Shown piece after piece: positions 1 through 9,605 of a DNA stretch of 64,000 nucleotides. The DNA lies in NCBI GenBank assembly GCA_963797085.1, contig CAWCOA010000023.1, positions 1 through 64,000 of the forward strand. The letters are read 5' to 3'. Position 1 is the stretch's first letter. The number at the start of each line of letters is the position of its first letter. The notes beneath the pieces were generated by a model, which was not told where the DNA came from, ran no database searches, and saw only the letters and a list, made by a program, of their open reading frames with translations. The position numbers were made by a program, and so were the translations under genes. The DNA comes from JASJBU01 sp963797085 (GTDB lineage: Bacteria; Pseudomonadota; Gammaproteobacteria; Chromatiales; Chromatiaceae).

Positions 1-210
1 CCATGGCATAATGACCATGTTATTGTCCTCTCCTGGGCTCAGGTACGTATTGCTGGTGGTGGCGGAAACAATTCTGATCCGCACGAGTCACCCTTCTGGA
101 TCAAGGCACTGGGACTTCCTCTAGAGTTAGACACCCGGCCCCTGGCGATTGTAGAGCCCCAGAATGGGTCAGTGCCCTGCCCTGTCCAAGTGCTTCGGAT
201 CGTTCTTTGA
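1..210 (+). CDS. 3' end of an unidentified gene (partial at left edge)
   Basis: Frame 1 is open from the first base to a TGA at 208-210, about 69 codons. The translation looks like real protein rather than random sequence, for example WAQVRIAGGGG and SPFWIKALGLPLELDTRPLA. No start codon is present because the gene enters from the left edge. I do not recognise the family. Nothing downstream on the plus strand continues it. An alternative is a chance open frame, which the length alone cannot exclude. Confidence 0.4.
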   Translation, partial: PWHNDHVIVLSWAQVRIAGGGGNNSDPHESPFWIKALGLPLELDTRPLAIVEPQNGSVPCPVQVLRIVL

Positions 211-226
211 ATATGTGTGAATATGT

Positions 227-300
227 GGGGTCAGAGTAAACTGAATATGTGGGTCAGAGTTAACTTCCATCAGAAACCCCGAAAAGTTTACTCTGACCCC
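227..300. repeat. 15-bp perfect inverted repeat, REP-like
   Basis: GGGGTCAGAGTAAAC at 227-241 is the exact reverse complement of GTTTACTCTGACCCC at 286-300. A second, imperfect copy of the left arm (GGGTCAGAGTTAAC) lies at 251-264. Repeats of this sequence type are often found beside REP-associated (Y1-type) transposases in proteobacteria; no such transposase is present here. The surrounding 211-882 holds no recognisable full gene. Confidence 0.6.
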
Positions 301-503
301 AGTTCCGCTGTGATTCTTGGCGACCTGACCCCTAGTGCGCGAGGGGCTGAGTCCCAGTTTACCTGGTTTATCGGCCGAGTCGCTGTGTCTCCGCGTAGCA
401 GCTTCGTCCGCAGTTCAATTAACCTGGACGCAATTTCCGCTGCAGATCACTTCGATTGTTCCCAGTTACCGCCTTAAGGCTATCCTTCTTCATCTTTTGT
501 ACT

Positions 504-608
504 TTATTCACTTCGCTTGACGTTTTCCCAAGCAGCATCCATCGGCTCCAGTGGCAGCTCGTGCAGGTCAGTATGACCGGCGGCTTGCTGCGCCAGCTCC
601 ATGGCGCA
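504..608 (-). pseudogene. mazG 3'-end fragment (remnant)
   Basis: Read on the minus strand to the TAA at 504-506, about 34 codons match the C-terminus of the intact MazG encoded at 1281-2075. The pattern AMELA...DLHELPLEPMDAAWENVK lines up with AMEKA...DLHELSLETMDAAWESVK. Homology stops abruptly on the upstream side near 608, so only the last part of a second mazG copy remains. It lies about 200 bp from an inverted repeat, which suggests a recombination or transposition scar. The divergence from the intact copy shows it is not a recent duplicate. Confidence 0.7.
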
Positions 609-882
609 CAGTGGTTGGAAATTTGCGATATAAATTCATTATCAAGGATGTAAATCATTGATAATGCCCCACTGAAACAGATCGAAATAGTTTGAAATAT
701 CTTGTTACAAATGATGTGTTCGACAGTATGGATTTGTCTGTCCAGCAGACCTATATATCCAATAAGAGTCTTGAGAATGCACGGTAGTCAAGGAAAGGGA
801 AACAGGCCACGAAAGGTGTCATACCGTGATTGGGCAGTGAGTTCAAGGCTCTTGTGGCTTAATGGAAAAAGGAGGTAACACG

Positions 883-1188
883 ATGAAACGCAAAAATTGG
901 AAGCAAGGTCTGCTTATTATCCTGTTGAGTCTAGTGACGCTGTCATGGGTTGGAACCGTCAGTGGCTTTCCTGGTATTGGAGCTGTAATGCAGGGTTTCC
1001 AGGCAGATGAAAAGGGTTACCCAGGATGGTGCCCGAATGATCAGCATCGTATCCCGGGACAACAGAATGGCAAGCAGAGTGATGAAGCTGCCGAGTTATT
1101 CACAATTGGTACTCCAGTGAATCCTGGATACAACGGCGGGCCGAATGGTGAAGGTGGTAGAGGAGGTCACCATCCACCAATGAATTAA
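883..1188 (+). CDS. Small secreted Gly/Pro-rich protein, unknown function
   Basis: A 101-residue protein with a clear Sec signal: KRKNWK followed by a hydrophobic stretch (LLIILLSLVTLSWV) and a small-residue region around residues 25-30. The mature part is short, rich in Gly, Pro and Asn, and ends GGRGGHHPP. The start at 883 is chosen over the ATG at 862 because an ideal Shine-Dalgarno (AAAGGAGGT) lies 6 bases before it. It is monocistronic. No family was recognised; export to the periplasm or outside is the only supported inference. Confidence 0.6.
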   Translation: MKRKNWKQGLLIILLSLVTLSWVGTVSGFPGIGAVMQGFQADEKGYPGWCPNDQHRIPGQQNGKQSDEAAELFTIGTPVNPGYNGGPNGEGGRGGHHPPMN

Positions 1189-1280
1189 CCATGGCTTTGA
1201 AGAAAAAAGACATGATTTGATTTTAAGCTAGAGGGGTTGGTTGAATGTTCTCCAGCTCCTCTTTGTAGTTTCGACTCACA

Positions 1281-2074
<794 letters not shown>

Positions 2075-2075
<1 letters not shown>

Positions 2076-3280
2076 CAAAGCCTGTCCTGCAAGTTCAGCA
2101 ATTGAAACCCGGACAATTCCATCTGTAACACCTTGGTCAAACCCAGCACCTTGAACCGCTCACCCATCTCCGACGGCAGGGTCAGGCGCTTCACTCCCTG
2201 CACCAGGGCCATGTGTCTGGCCAGATCGTTCGGGTCCGATGCGGCAACCAGTTCATCCAGGCCATTCGCCATCAAAAAGTGTGCCTGGGTGGTATAACCT
2301 GCCAGGTTGAAACCCGACTCTACGGCTACTGCGGCGGCGGCTGAGAAATCCACATGGCTGGTGATGTCCTGCAGCCCGACCCAGCGAAACGGATCGGCAT
2401 GGGCACGGTGCCGGTAGTGGCACATCAGGGTACCGCTGCTGCGTTGTGGGTGGTAGTACTCAGACCTGGGGTAGCCGTAATCGACCAGCAGGACTGCGCC
2501 CCGCTCCAGCATGGCTGACAAAGCTCTCAGCCAGGATGCCTGGCGCAGATTGACCTCTGAGACATACCCTTCCCCAAGTCCACCCTTAGCTCTGATGATC
2601 TGAGTTACCGCCTCTTCCAGACCAGGAGTTACCGAGGGCGCAAAGACTTCCATTAGCCCTTGCCCATCCAGTTCTACAAAGCACTCCTCAATGCCCGCTG
2701 CTCCGATCCGAAACCGACTCACCGGCATCGCATCCAACAATTCATTGCCAATCACCACGCCAGAAAATGCTTGGGGCAGATGATCCAGCCAACGCACCCT
2801 CTTCAACAAACCCGGTACCTTCTGCAGCAGGGTCTCTCGTTGCCGCTCCTGGAGTTCCGGGCTGATCTCCAGGATCTGATAACTGTCCGGTAAGGCATCA
2901 AGCCGCTCAAGCTCCGCAAGCAGGTCCGCCGCTAGTACTCCGGAACCTGCACCAAACTCCAGAATGTCACCAGTTCCCAGCTCTCGAAGAACCTCCCGGG
3001 CCTGACGCGCCAGACATTGGGCAAACAGCGGCGATACCTCAGGCGAGGTCACAAAATCACCCGCCTCGCCGAATTTACGGCTCCCGGCCACGTAATATCC
3101 CAGCCCCGGTGCATACAGCGCCAGTTCCATAAACCGATCAAAGGGGATGTGCCCTCCCGAATGGGTGATGGCCTGCCGGATCTGTTCCAGCAGCCTGTCA
3201 CTAACCGCCAGAGCCTCCGCGCTTGGTTCTGGCATTTCCGAGACAGCGAGGCGTCGAGAAGAAGTAAAACATTCTGGCAT
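2075..3280 (-). CDS. MidA/NDUFAF7-type SAM-dependent methyltransferase (DUF185)
   Basis: About 401 residues, the size expected for the MidA family. The family signature GDFVTSPEVSPLF is at about residues 74-86 and the SAM-binding loop EFGAGSGVLAADL at 108-120. The mitochondrial relative NDUFAF7 methylates an arginine of complex I subunit NDUFS2; in bacteria the substrate is not established. The gene overlaps the start of mazG and is divergent from the pteridine reductase gene. A TTG at 3298 and an ATG further in (about residue 16) are other possible starts, since no strong ribosome site singles one out. Confidence 0.85.
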
Positions 3281-3342
3281 GGTTTCTGAAACCCGCAATA
3301 ATTGGTTAGAGTAGAAGGATCATTCAATCATGGAGACCAAGC

Positions 3343-4098
3343 GTGACGCAAAATCCTGAGTCCCTGTCCGGAAAATGTGCGCTGATCACCGGCGCGGCGC
3401 ATCGCATCGGAGCGACCATTGCACGCATGCTGCATGCCGCAGAGATGGATCTCGTACTGCACTATCGCAGCTCCAGCGATGCCGCGGAGGCATTGCAGCA
3501 AGAACTGGAAGAGCGGCGTGCGGATTCCGTACGATTGATTCAGGCGGACCTGCATGACACCGCAAGGCTCGATCAATTGATCGCGGCCACAGCGGACTTC
3601 AAAGGACGCCTCGACCTGCTGGTCAACAACGCCTCCAGTTTTTATCCGACACCCCTGGCCGAGGCGAGCCTGGCTGATTGGGATGACCTGATCGGCAGCA
3701 ACCTGAAGGCACCGTTCTTTCTCTCCAAGCTTGCCGCGCCCCTGCTGAAGCAAACTGCCGGCTGCATCATCAATCTGGTGGACATACATGCGGAGCGCCC
3801 CCTCAAAGACCACCCCATCTATTCAGTCGCCAAAGCGGGCAATGCCATGCTGGTGAAGTCACTGGCCCGGGAGCTTGGCCCGGAGATCCGCGTCAACGGC
3901 GTGGCGCCTGGCGCCATCCTCTGGCCTGAACAGGGGCTTGACGCCGAGGCGCAAGAGGAAATACTCAGCCGCACCGCCCTGAAACGCGCCGGCGCACCAG
4001 ACGACATCGCCAAGACCCTGCTTTTCCTGGTGCGGGATGCGGACTACATCACCGGTCAGATCATCGCCGTGGATGGCGGCCGGACATTACAGCAGTAG
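3343..4098 (+). CDS. Pteridine reductase (SDR family, FolM/PTR1-like)
   Basis: A 251-residue short-chain dehydrogenase/reductase that would reduce dihydropteridines such as dihydrobiopterin or dihydrofolate with NADPH. The cofactor motif is TGAAHRIG at residues 16-23 and NNASSF at 95-100. The usual catalytic serine is replaced by Asp147, which lies 13 residues before Tyr160 of YSVAK. The same Asp/Tyr/Lys arrangement is characteristic of pteridine reductases. Translation starts at GTG 3343; the ATG at 3330 is out of frame and runs into a stop. GGAG lies just upstream. Confidence 0.85.
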   Translation: MTQNPESLSGKCALITGAAHRIGATIARMLHAAEMDLVLHYRSSSDAAEALQQELEERRADSVRLIQADLHDTARLDQLIAATADFKGRLDLLVNNASSFYPTPLAEASLADWDDLIGSNLKAPFFLSKLAAPLLKQTAGCIINLVDIHAERPLKDHPIYSVAKAGNAMLVKSLARELGPEIRVNGVAPGAILWPEQGLDAEAQEEILSRTALKRAGAPDDIAKTLLFLVRDADYITGQIIAVDGGRTLQQ

Positions 4099-4155
4099 AG
4101 ACTACTCAAAAGAAAAACTGTCAGAGAGAACGTTAGATAAACCGGAGGATTTGAT

Positions 4156-4512
4156 ATGGCTCACTACCATGGCAGCTGTCATTGCGGTGCCATTCGTTTT
4201 TCCTTTGAACATCCACCGATCAAAAAGGGGCTGCGCTGCAACTGCTCGATGTGCTCACGCAAGGGCGCCATGATGACGCCGGAGGCAATGGCCCCGGAGA
4301 ACTTCAAGATTGAAGCGGAAGATGGCGCGTTAGGGCTCTACCAATTCGGTGCCAAAACGGCCAAGCACTACTTCTGCACAAAGTGCGGCATCTACCCATT
4401 CCATGAAACCGCGCGGTTTCCAGGTCACTTGAGAGCCAACCTGGGTTGCTTAGAAGGCATCGACACTTTTGCCCTGGAAGCGGATATCTTTGATGGCAAG
4501 CAGCTCTTGTAG
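4156..4512 (+). CDS. GFA/CENP-V family zinc protein
   Basis: This 118-residue protein belongs to the glutathione-dependent formaldehyde-activating enzyme (GFA) family. The structural and active zinc ligands are visible: C8-H-C10 near the N-terminus, C28-N-C30-S-M-C33, and C74-T-K-C77. A strong ribosome site (CCGGAGGA) precedes the ATG. Most family members have no proven activity, so formaldehyde detoxification is only a family-based guess. It follows the pteridine reductase gene by 57 bases on the same strand and may be cotranscribed. Confidence 0.85.
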   Translation: MAHYHGSCHCGAIRFSFEHPPIKKGLRCNCSMCSRKGAMMTPEAMAPENFKIEAEDGALGLYQFGAKTAKHYFCTKCGIYPFHETARFPGHLRANLGCLEGIDTFALEADIFDGKQLL

Positions 4513-4735
4513 CATGAGCCCTTCAGAGTAAACCCGAGAGATGACCGCTCAAGCATGGGGTTGGATCACCCCATCCTGAGGATTGGATAAGTACCGACAT
4601 CGAATCAATAGTCTCATTCGTCTATACCACTCAGCACATAAGGAATGCCTGAGGCGTAAGGTCATTATGAAAACCATTAATCATTTCTACTTGTAAAGGC
4701 TATGACAGGTTTAAGACAAGATCATATTGAATCGA

Positions 4736-5242
4736 TTATGTCGCATTCAGCATTAGCAAGGAAAAATTGAGCAGTTGCGCAAAGAAGACCCACAGCACAT
4801 ACGGTATAAACAGAATACCCGCCAGTCGATCGATTCGCCAAAACATCACCATGTTGATAATGATTACGGTGAGTAGGATTACAATCTCGATGAGTGCAAG
4901 ATCTATCCGCTGAATGCCAAAGAACAGATAAGACCAGACTAAGTTTAAAACAAGCTGCAGACCGTATACCAGAAAAGCCCTGCGGCCTGCAGTCAGTCCA
5001 ACCCGTTTCCAGACTCGCCAACCCGCCACTGCCATCATCAGATACAGAGTGCTCCAGACAGGTGCGAACAGCCAGTCCGGAGGGTTAAAGACCGGCTTTT
5101 GTAGTGTCTGATACCAGGTATCGACGCTGGAGGCTGTAATCACACCCCCCATGGCCCCTACGAGGAGACATATAACCACGAAAACAATCAATGCAATGCT
5201 GTTTGTTAGTGTCTTGCTCCGGCTGTCTGTGATTGAGTTCAT
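4736..5242 (-). CDS. tspO: TspO/MBR family tryptophan-rich sensory protein
   Basis: A 168-residue membrane protein with five predicted helices and the family fingerprint: W-Y-x-T-L-x-K-P-x-F-N-P-P-x-W-x-F then APVWSTLYLMMAVAGW. TspO proteins bind porphyrins and cholesterol-like ligands and, in Rhodobacter, repress light-responsive pigment genes. It lies 111 bases downstream of the cupredoxin gene on the same strand, so the promoter at about 5941-5968 may serve both. The association with a ferrochelatase operon 10 kb away suggests tetrapyrrole or photo-oxidative stress. Confidence 0.9.
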   Translation of the reverse strand: MNSITDSRSKTLTNSIALIVFVVICLLVGAMGGVITASSVDTWYQTLQKPVFNPPDWLFAPVWSTLYLMMAVAGWRVWKRVGLTAGRRAFLVYGLQLVLNLVWSYLFFGIQRIDLALIEIVILLTVIIINMVMFWRIDRLAGILFIPYVLWVFFAQLLNFSLLMLNAT

Positions 5243-5353
5243 TGATCAGTTTCTGTCAGGAAGTGTACCTGCCCGCCACTCAAGGATGCAGCCTGGCTGA
5301 AGCATCAGCCAGGCAAAATAGATTTCCGAGCAACCCCGGTTCGCACTATCGAT

Positions 5354-5851
5354 CTATTCTACGACTTTGACCACACCCTGCATTGAAGGATGAAGACTGC
5401 AGTAATAGGTGTGAATACCGGGATTGTCGAACGTCTGAGTGAACTCACCGTTGAACTGTAGACGCTGAGAAGCAAAGCTTCTGTCGTTTGCCGTGACCGT
5501 GTGAGGCATCCTGCCGTTGTGTTTCCAGGTGACATTTTCACCCGCTTTGACCGTTATGATGGACGGCTCAAAGCGCATCTGATCGATGCTGACAGTGGCC
5601 GCATCAGTAGCGGTCGGCTCACTTCGTTCAGACCCGGAAGCTGAAGAACTGTAAGCCTCGGCCTGCTGCATTGGGCCAGGCCGGTAGGGCATACCGTAGA
5701 TCGGCGGAACTGGCCGCGGTGCAGGGCCGTAAGAGTAGCTCGGATATTGCGGGTAGGCGTAGGGCGAGGCTGAAACAGCCATCACCCAACCTGCACTCAA
5801 TCCGACCCCGACCATTATCAAACATAAACCGAACTTGCGACTGATTTTCAT
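5354..5851 (-). CDS. Secreted cupredoxin (plastocyanin-like type 1 copper protein)
   Basis: A 165-residue exported protein: signal peptide (KISRKFGLCLIMVGVGLSAG), a Pro/Tyr-rich linker, then a plastocyanin-type domain. Copper ligands are His in MPHTV and the C-S-L-H-P-S-M cluster near the C-terminus, giving Cys, His and Met in canonical spacing. It probably shuttles electrons in the periplasm or protects against copper or radical stress. The start at 5851 is chosen because GGGAGA lies 7 bases upstream; the ORF extends to 5884 without such a site. A truncated paralogue fragment is found at 11082-11183. Confidence 0.88.
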   Translation of the reverse strand: MKISRKFGLCLIMVGVGLSAGWVMAVSASPYAYPQYPSYSYGPAPRPVPPIYGMPYRPGPMQQAEAYSSSASGSERSEPTATDAATVSIDQMRFEPSIITVKAGENVTWKHNGRMPHTVTANDRSFASQRLQFNGEFTQTFDNPGIHTYYCSLHPSMQGVVKVVE

Positions 5852-5929
5852 AACGATATCTCCCATCAGGGTTAATGAGTACACAATTCAAACAGACCTC
5901 GATGCCTCCACGTTTCCAGGCAGTTGAGG

Positions 5930-5968
5930 TATAGAATGAGTGTATAATAGTTGTATAGTATTTTTCAA
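5930..5968 (-). promoter_or_regulatory. Promoter with 11-bp direct repeats (CarH/LitR-like operator)
   Basis: Two TGTATA hexamers at 5941 and 5952 are spaced exactly 11 bp, and a degenerate TATAGA lies 11 bp before them at 5930. On the minus strand a promoter fits on top of them: TTGAAA (5963-5968), 16-bp spacer, TATACA (5941-5946), reading toward the cupredoxin and tspO genes. Eleven-bp direct repeats over a promoter are the known operator layout for CarH. Control by such a regulator is inference; the repeats and the promoter match are seen directly. Confidence 0.5.
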
Positions 5969-6015
5969 CAAATTCCTCTACAATTATACTGAAAACATGA
6001 ACACGAGGGCTGGAT

Positions 6016-6708
6016 GTGAAAAAAATTCTGATAATCGGCGCGAGCAGCGGTGTGGGCGCTGCGCTTCTCAAGAGGCTGCGTGACTCAAACGAAATATTCA
6101 CGGCTTCGCGCAGTGCAACTGGCGATGACGAGAGTCGACATGCCGCTTGGGATGCCGTAAACGAGCCGTTCCCGGCAGATTTTCTACCACAACGACTGGA
6201 TGGGCTGGCCTACTGCCCCGGCAGCATCAACCTGCAGCCCTTCGAGCGCATCAGCGAAGCCAGCTTCCGTGAAGACTTGGAACTCAATCTGCTGGGTGCG
6301 GTTCGCGCCCTCAAGGCATCACTGCCTGCCTTGAAGGCAGCTCCGACGGCCAGCATTGTCCTGTTTTCCACCGTGGCTGTGTCCACAGGCATGCCCATGC
6401 ATGCCTCCATTGCGGCTGCCAAGGGTGCTATTGAGGGCCTGACCCGATCGCTGGCTGCAGAACTGGCTCCCAAGATGCGCGTAAATGCCATTGCGCCGTC
6501 ACTGACCGAGACCCCATTGTCAGTAAAACTACTTCGTACTGACCGGCAGAGAACGGCGGCAGCGGAGCGCCACCCTCTGGCACAGATTGGTGAAGCCAAT
6601 GATATTGCCGCTGCGGCAGAGTTTTTATTATCAGAGGAAGCCAAATGGATCACCGGGCAGGTACTACAAGTTGACGGTGGTATCGGTTCTTTACGCAGAT
6701 TCAACTGA
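6016..6708 (+). CDS. SDR-fold oxidoreductase lacking the catalytic tyrosine
   Basis: A 230-residue Rossmann protein with the dinucleotide loop IIGASSGVGAALL at residues 6-18 and the C-terminal SDR signature ITGQVLQVDGG. The normal Y-x-x-x-K motif reads I-A-A-A-K: the tyrosine position (132) is isoleucine while Lys136 is kept, so classical SDR catalysis is unlikely. Start is GTG 6016 with GAGGG upstream. It is divergent from the cupredoxin gene and 133 bases ahead of the ABC1 kinase gene. The neighbourhood points to a light or oxidative stress role, but the substrate is unknown. Confidence 0.8.
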   Translation: MKKILIIGASSGVGAALLKRLRDSNEIFTASRSATGDDESRHAAWDAVNEPFPADFLPQRLDGLAYCPGSINLQPFERISEASFREDLELNLLGAVRALKASLPALKAAPTASIVLFSTVAVSTGMPMHASIAAAKGAIEGLTRSLAAELAPKMRVNAIAPSLTETPLSVKLLRTDRQRTAAAERHPLAQIGEANDIAAAAEFLLSEEAKWITGQVLQVDGGIGSLRRFN

Positions 6709-6841
6709 TTCAGGCATGGTATGCAACACAGAGCCATTTGCCATACACGGAATCATCAAAACACTCAATTAAACGACCTGCTTCCCAAGCCGGTCATGCA
6801 GTGGGCTCATTGGCCGCCACATTCAATAGAGGAGACAAAAA

Positions 6842-8194
6842 ATGTCTAGAGAGCGCAGCATAACCAGTTCCCGGCTTGGTCGGTTGACACTTTTGGGCAA
6901 GCTGGCGGGTGGTATTGCCGGCAATATGGTCAGTGAGGGAGCTCGGCAGCTTGCAAAGGGACACCGCCCCCGCATGAGCGATCTACTGCTGACGCCCGCA
7001 AACATGCAAAAAATGTCCGACAAACTCTCGGAAATGAGAGGCGCGGCAATGAAAGTCGGGCAACTATTGTCGATGGACAGTGGCCAAGTGCTGCCGCCGG
7101 AACTCAGTAACCTGCTGGCCCAGCTTCGCGAGGACGCCCACCAGATGCCATTGGGTGAGGTAGCCGTTGCCATGGAAAAATCCTTGGGATCTGACTGGAA
7201 CATGCATTTCAGCCGTTTCTCCTTTACCCCACTGGCTGCCGCCTCCATCGGACAGGTGCATGAGGCGGTATTGAAGGATGGACGCCAAGTGGCCGTAAAA
7301 ATTCAGTATCCGGGCATCCGCCGCAGTATCGACAGCGATGTGGACAATGTAGCCAGCTTGCTGCGCCTGTCCAGTGCCATACCGGATGATTTCGATTTCG
7401 CACCGCTGCTCGACGAAGCAAAACGCCAGTTGCATGCCGAGGCCGATTATCAGCAGGAGGCTGCAGCCATCGCTGAGTACTCTCGTCTGCTGGCAGGGGA
7501 TCCCCGCTTCGAGACTCTGCAAGTGATTGAATCACTCAGCACGTCGGAGGTCTTGACCATGAGTTTTCTCGATGGTCAGACCATAGAGTACCTGGCCGAG
7601 GCCCCTGACAAGGAGCGAAACAACGCCGCAGCGGCTCTGCTGGAACTGGCGCTGCGTGAACTGTTCGACTGGGGCCTGGTGCAAACTGATCCAAATTTTG
7701 CCAATTACCTCTATCAACCGAAAACAGGTCGCATACAGCTCCTGGATTTTGGCGCAACCCGGACCTACACCGCGACACAGCAGACAGCCATTGCTGATCT
7801 ATTCCACGCCTTGCTGGATGGCAGCGATGAGGATGTGGGACGCTGCGCGGCAACGGTCGGCTATGTGGACGAGGCAGATCCATCCAGTTATCGAAAACGT
7901 ATCATCGAGCTGTTGCGAACCGCCACCGAACCGGCGCGGGCGGTCGATGATTACGCATTTGCCAACTCTGATCTCGCCAAGCGCATGAGTGAGATAGTCC
8001 TGGAATTGCGGCTCCAGGAAAAATTTACCCGTATCCCTCCTCCAGAGATACTCTTTCTGCATCGAAAACTTGGAGGCCTATACCTGCTGTTGAGTCGATT
8101 AAAGGCCAGACTTCCGGTACGGCAAATCATTTTGCCTTACCTGGCTGCAACTGGAGATGAACGAGTTCAAGAAGATGTGCGCCTGGCTGTCTGA
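6842..8194 (+). CDS. ABC1/ADCK3-like atypical kinase (AarF/UbiB superfamily)
   Basis: A 450-residue protein of the UbiB/COQ8 family, whose members support ubiquinone biosynthesis. Diagnostic motifs: KVGQ at 71-74, the alanine-rich loop AAASIGQVH at 132-140, the VAVK lysine at 153, QTDPNFANYL at 281-290 and the metal-binding DFG at 302-304. The QTDPN and AAASIGQVH forms resemble mitochondrial COQ8A/ADCK3 more than Escherichia coli UbiB. No C-terminal membrane helices of the UbiB type are evident. It lies downstream of the SDR gene, probably in the same transcript. GGAG occurs before the ATG. Confidence 0.88.
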   Translation: MSRERSITSSRLGRLTLLGKLAGGIAGNMVSEGARQLAKGHRPRMSDLLLTPANMQKMSDKLSEMRGAAMKVGQLLSMDSGQVLPPELSNLLAQLREDAHQMPLGEVAVAMEKSLGSDWNMHFSRFSFTPLAAASIGQVHEAVLKDGRQVAVKIQYPGIRRSIDSDVDNVASLLRLSSAIPDDFDFAPLLDEAKRQLHAEADYQQEAAAIAEYSRLLAGDPRFETLQVIESLSTSEVLTMSFLDGQTIEYLAEAPDKERNNAAAALLELALRELFDWGLVQTDPNFANYLYQPKTGRIQLLDFGATRTYTATQQTAIADLFHALLDGSDEDVGRCAATVGYVDEADPSSYRKRIIELLRTATEPARAVDDYAFANSDLAKRMSEIVLELRLQEKFTRIPPPEILFLHRKLGGLYLLLSRLKARLPVRQIILPYLAATGDERVQEDVRLAV

Positions 8195-8491
8195 TTGAAA
8201 GCAGAGTACTGGATATCTGGCCTGTGCTGATAGCTGACAAACAGATATCCTGACTGAACAGGCAGAACAGGATGCCTGCCGGGGAGCAAGATACAGAGCA
8301 GCTTGTTGCCTAGGACCTGTTAACACTAATTGGATATACATCGACGGCGGCCATTTTTTCGCAGGACAAGGCGCACTGAGTGATGTGTACTTGCCGTACA
8401 TGAGCGAAGAGCAACGCCGTCCTGGGGGAAATGGCCCCGTCCCGACGGACAGCTTGCCAAACTGTACGTCGGAACCGGTTGTCTCAACTGG
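8195..8491. other. Convergent intergenic region, no gene seen
   Basis: This stretch separates the converging ABC1 kinase and alkene reductase genes. The part from about 8311 to 8460 (from GGACCTGTTAACAC onward, with short self-complementary blocks) has the look of a dispersed intergenic repeat, but only one copy is in the window. No clear intrinsic terminator with a T-tract was found. Confidence 0.3.
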
Positions 8492-9577
8492 CTACTCGAA
8501 CGCCGGATAGTCGGTGTATCCCTCGGCACCCGGCGTATACCAGAGCGACATATCCTCGGCAGGAACCAGTGGCCAGCCATTCCTGATGCGTTGAGGCAGA
8601 TCCGGATTGGTGATGAATGGTCGGCCAAAGGCAATGACATCTGCATGGCCTGCGGCGATGGCTGCCTCCGCAGCATCCGAGGTATACCCGCAATTACCGA
8701 TGATCACACCCTGAAACAGAGGCCTGAATTCGGCCAGGGTCATGGGCTCGCCTTGTTCGTGGAAACCGAACGCCAGGCCATCCATGATGTGCAGGTAACC
8801 CAGGTTGAGCTTGTTGATCTGCTCGGCAACGTATAGATAGGTTTCCCTGAAATCCTCACTGCCCATGTCATTGAACACACCGTTTGGTGAAATCCTAGTG
8901 CCAACCTGATCCGAGGGCCAGACCTCCAGGACTGCTTCGAGCACCTCCCGGAAAAAACGGAAGCGGTTTTCCAGACTGCCCCCGTATTGATCATCTCGAT
9001 GATTGGTTCTCGAGTCGAGAAACTGATTGATCAGATAGCCATTGGCGCCGTGCACCTCCACCCCCGAGAAACCGGCCTGTTTGGCATTCTGCGCGGCCTT
9101 GCGGTAATCGTCGACGGTCAGTTTAATCTCGTCCACGGTCAGGGCACGAGGTGTTTCATAAGGCTTGCTGCCCTGGGGTGTGTGGATATGGTCCCCATTC
9201 AGCTTGATCGCGGAGGCTGAAACCGGCAGTTCGCCGTTATGAAAATCACTGTGGGAGGCCCGGCCACAGTGCCACAGTTGCAGAAAAAAAGGTGTGTTCG
9301 TGTTGCTGACCTTCTGCGTGACCCGCTGCCAGCCCTCGACCATATCCTGAGTGTAAATTCCAGGTGAATCGATCCAACCGTTGCCCTGGGGTGAAATGAC
9401 TGTGGCCTCAGTGATGAGCAGCCCGGCTCCGGATCGCTGCAGATAATAGTCCCCCATCAAGTCATTGGGCACACGTTGTGGACCCGCCCGCCCCCGCGTC
9501 ATGGGCGCCAATGCGATTCGGTTCTGCAGATGAAGATTCCCCATCGAGAGCGGGGTAAACAGGCTTGATGATTCCAT
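8492..9577 (-). CDS. Alkene reductase, old yellow enzyme family (NemA-like)
   Basis: A 361-residue FMN-dependent ene-reductase that would reduce activated C=C bonds or nitro groups with NAD(P)H. The substrate-binding pair His176 and Asn179 and the proton donor Tyr181 lie in VEVHGANGYLINQFLDSRTN. The N-terminal FMN-binding segment (NRIALAPMTRGRA) and the C-terminal GNCGY...VIAFGRPFI phosphate-binding region are complete. It follows the aspartyl protease-like gene by 28 bases, so they form one operon. Such enzymes are often induced by electrophiles. Confidence 0.92.
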   Translation of the reverse strand: MESSSLFTPLSMGNLHLQNRIALAPMTRGRAGPQRVPNDLMGDYYLQRSGAGLLITEATVISPQGNGWIDSPGIYTQDMVEGWQRVTQKVSNTNTPFFLQLWHCGRASHSDFHNGELPVSASAIKLNGDHIHTPQGSKPYETPRALTVDEIKLTVDDYRKAAQNAKQAGFSGVEVHGANGYLINQFLDSRTNHRDDQYGGSLENRFRFFREVLEAVLEVWPSDQVGTRISPNGVFNDMGSEDFRETYLYVAEQINKLNLGYLHIMDGLAFGFHEQGEPMTLAEFRPLFQGVIIGNCGYTSDAAEAAIAAGHADVIAFGRPFITNPDLPQRIRNGWPLVPAEDMSLWYTPGAEGYTDYPAFE

Positions 9578-9605
9578 AAGTGTATCCTCTTTGTCGGCGA
9601 ACCGG

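Noticed and set aside
217..658. Several 60-90-codon open frames on both strands
   Set aside because: They have no ribosome sites or family likeness, and they overlap the inverted repeat and the mazG scrap, which explain the region better.
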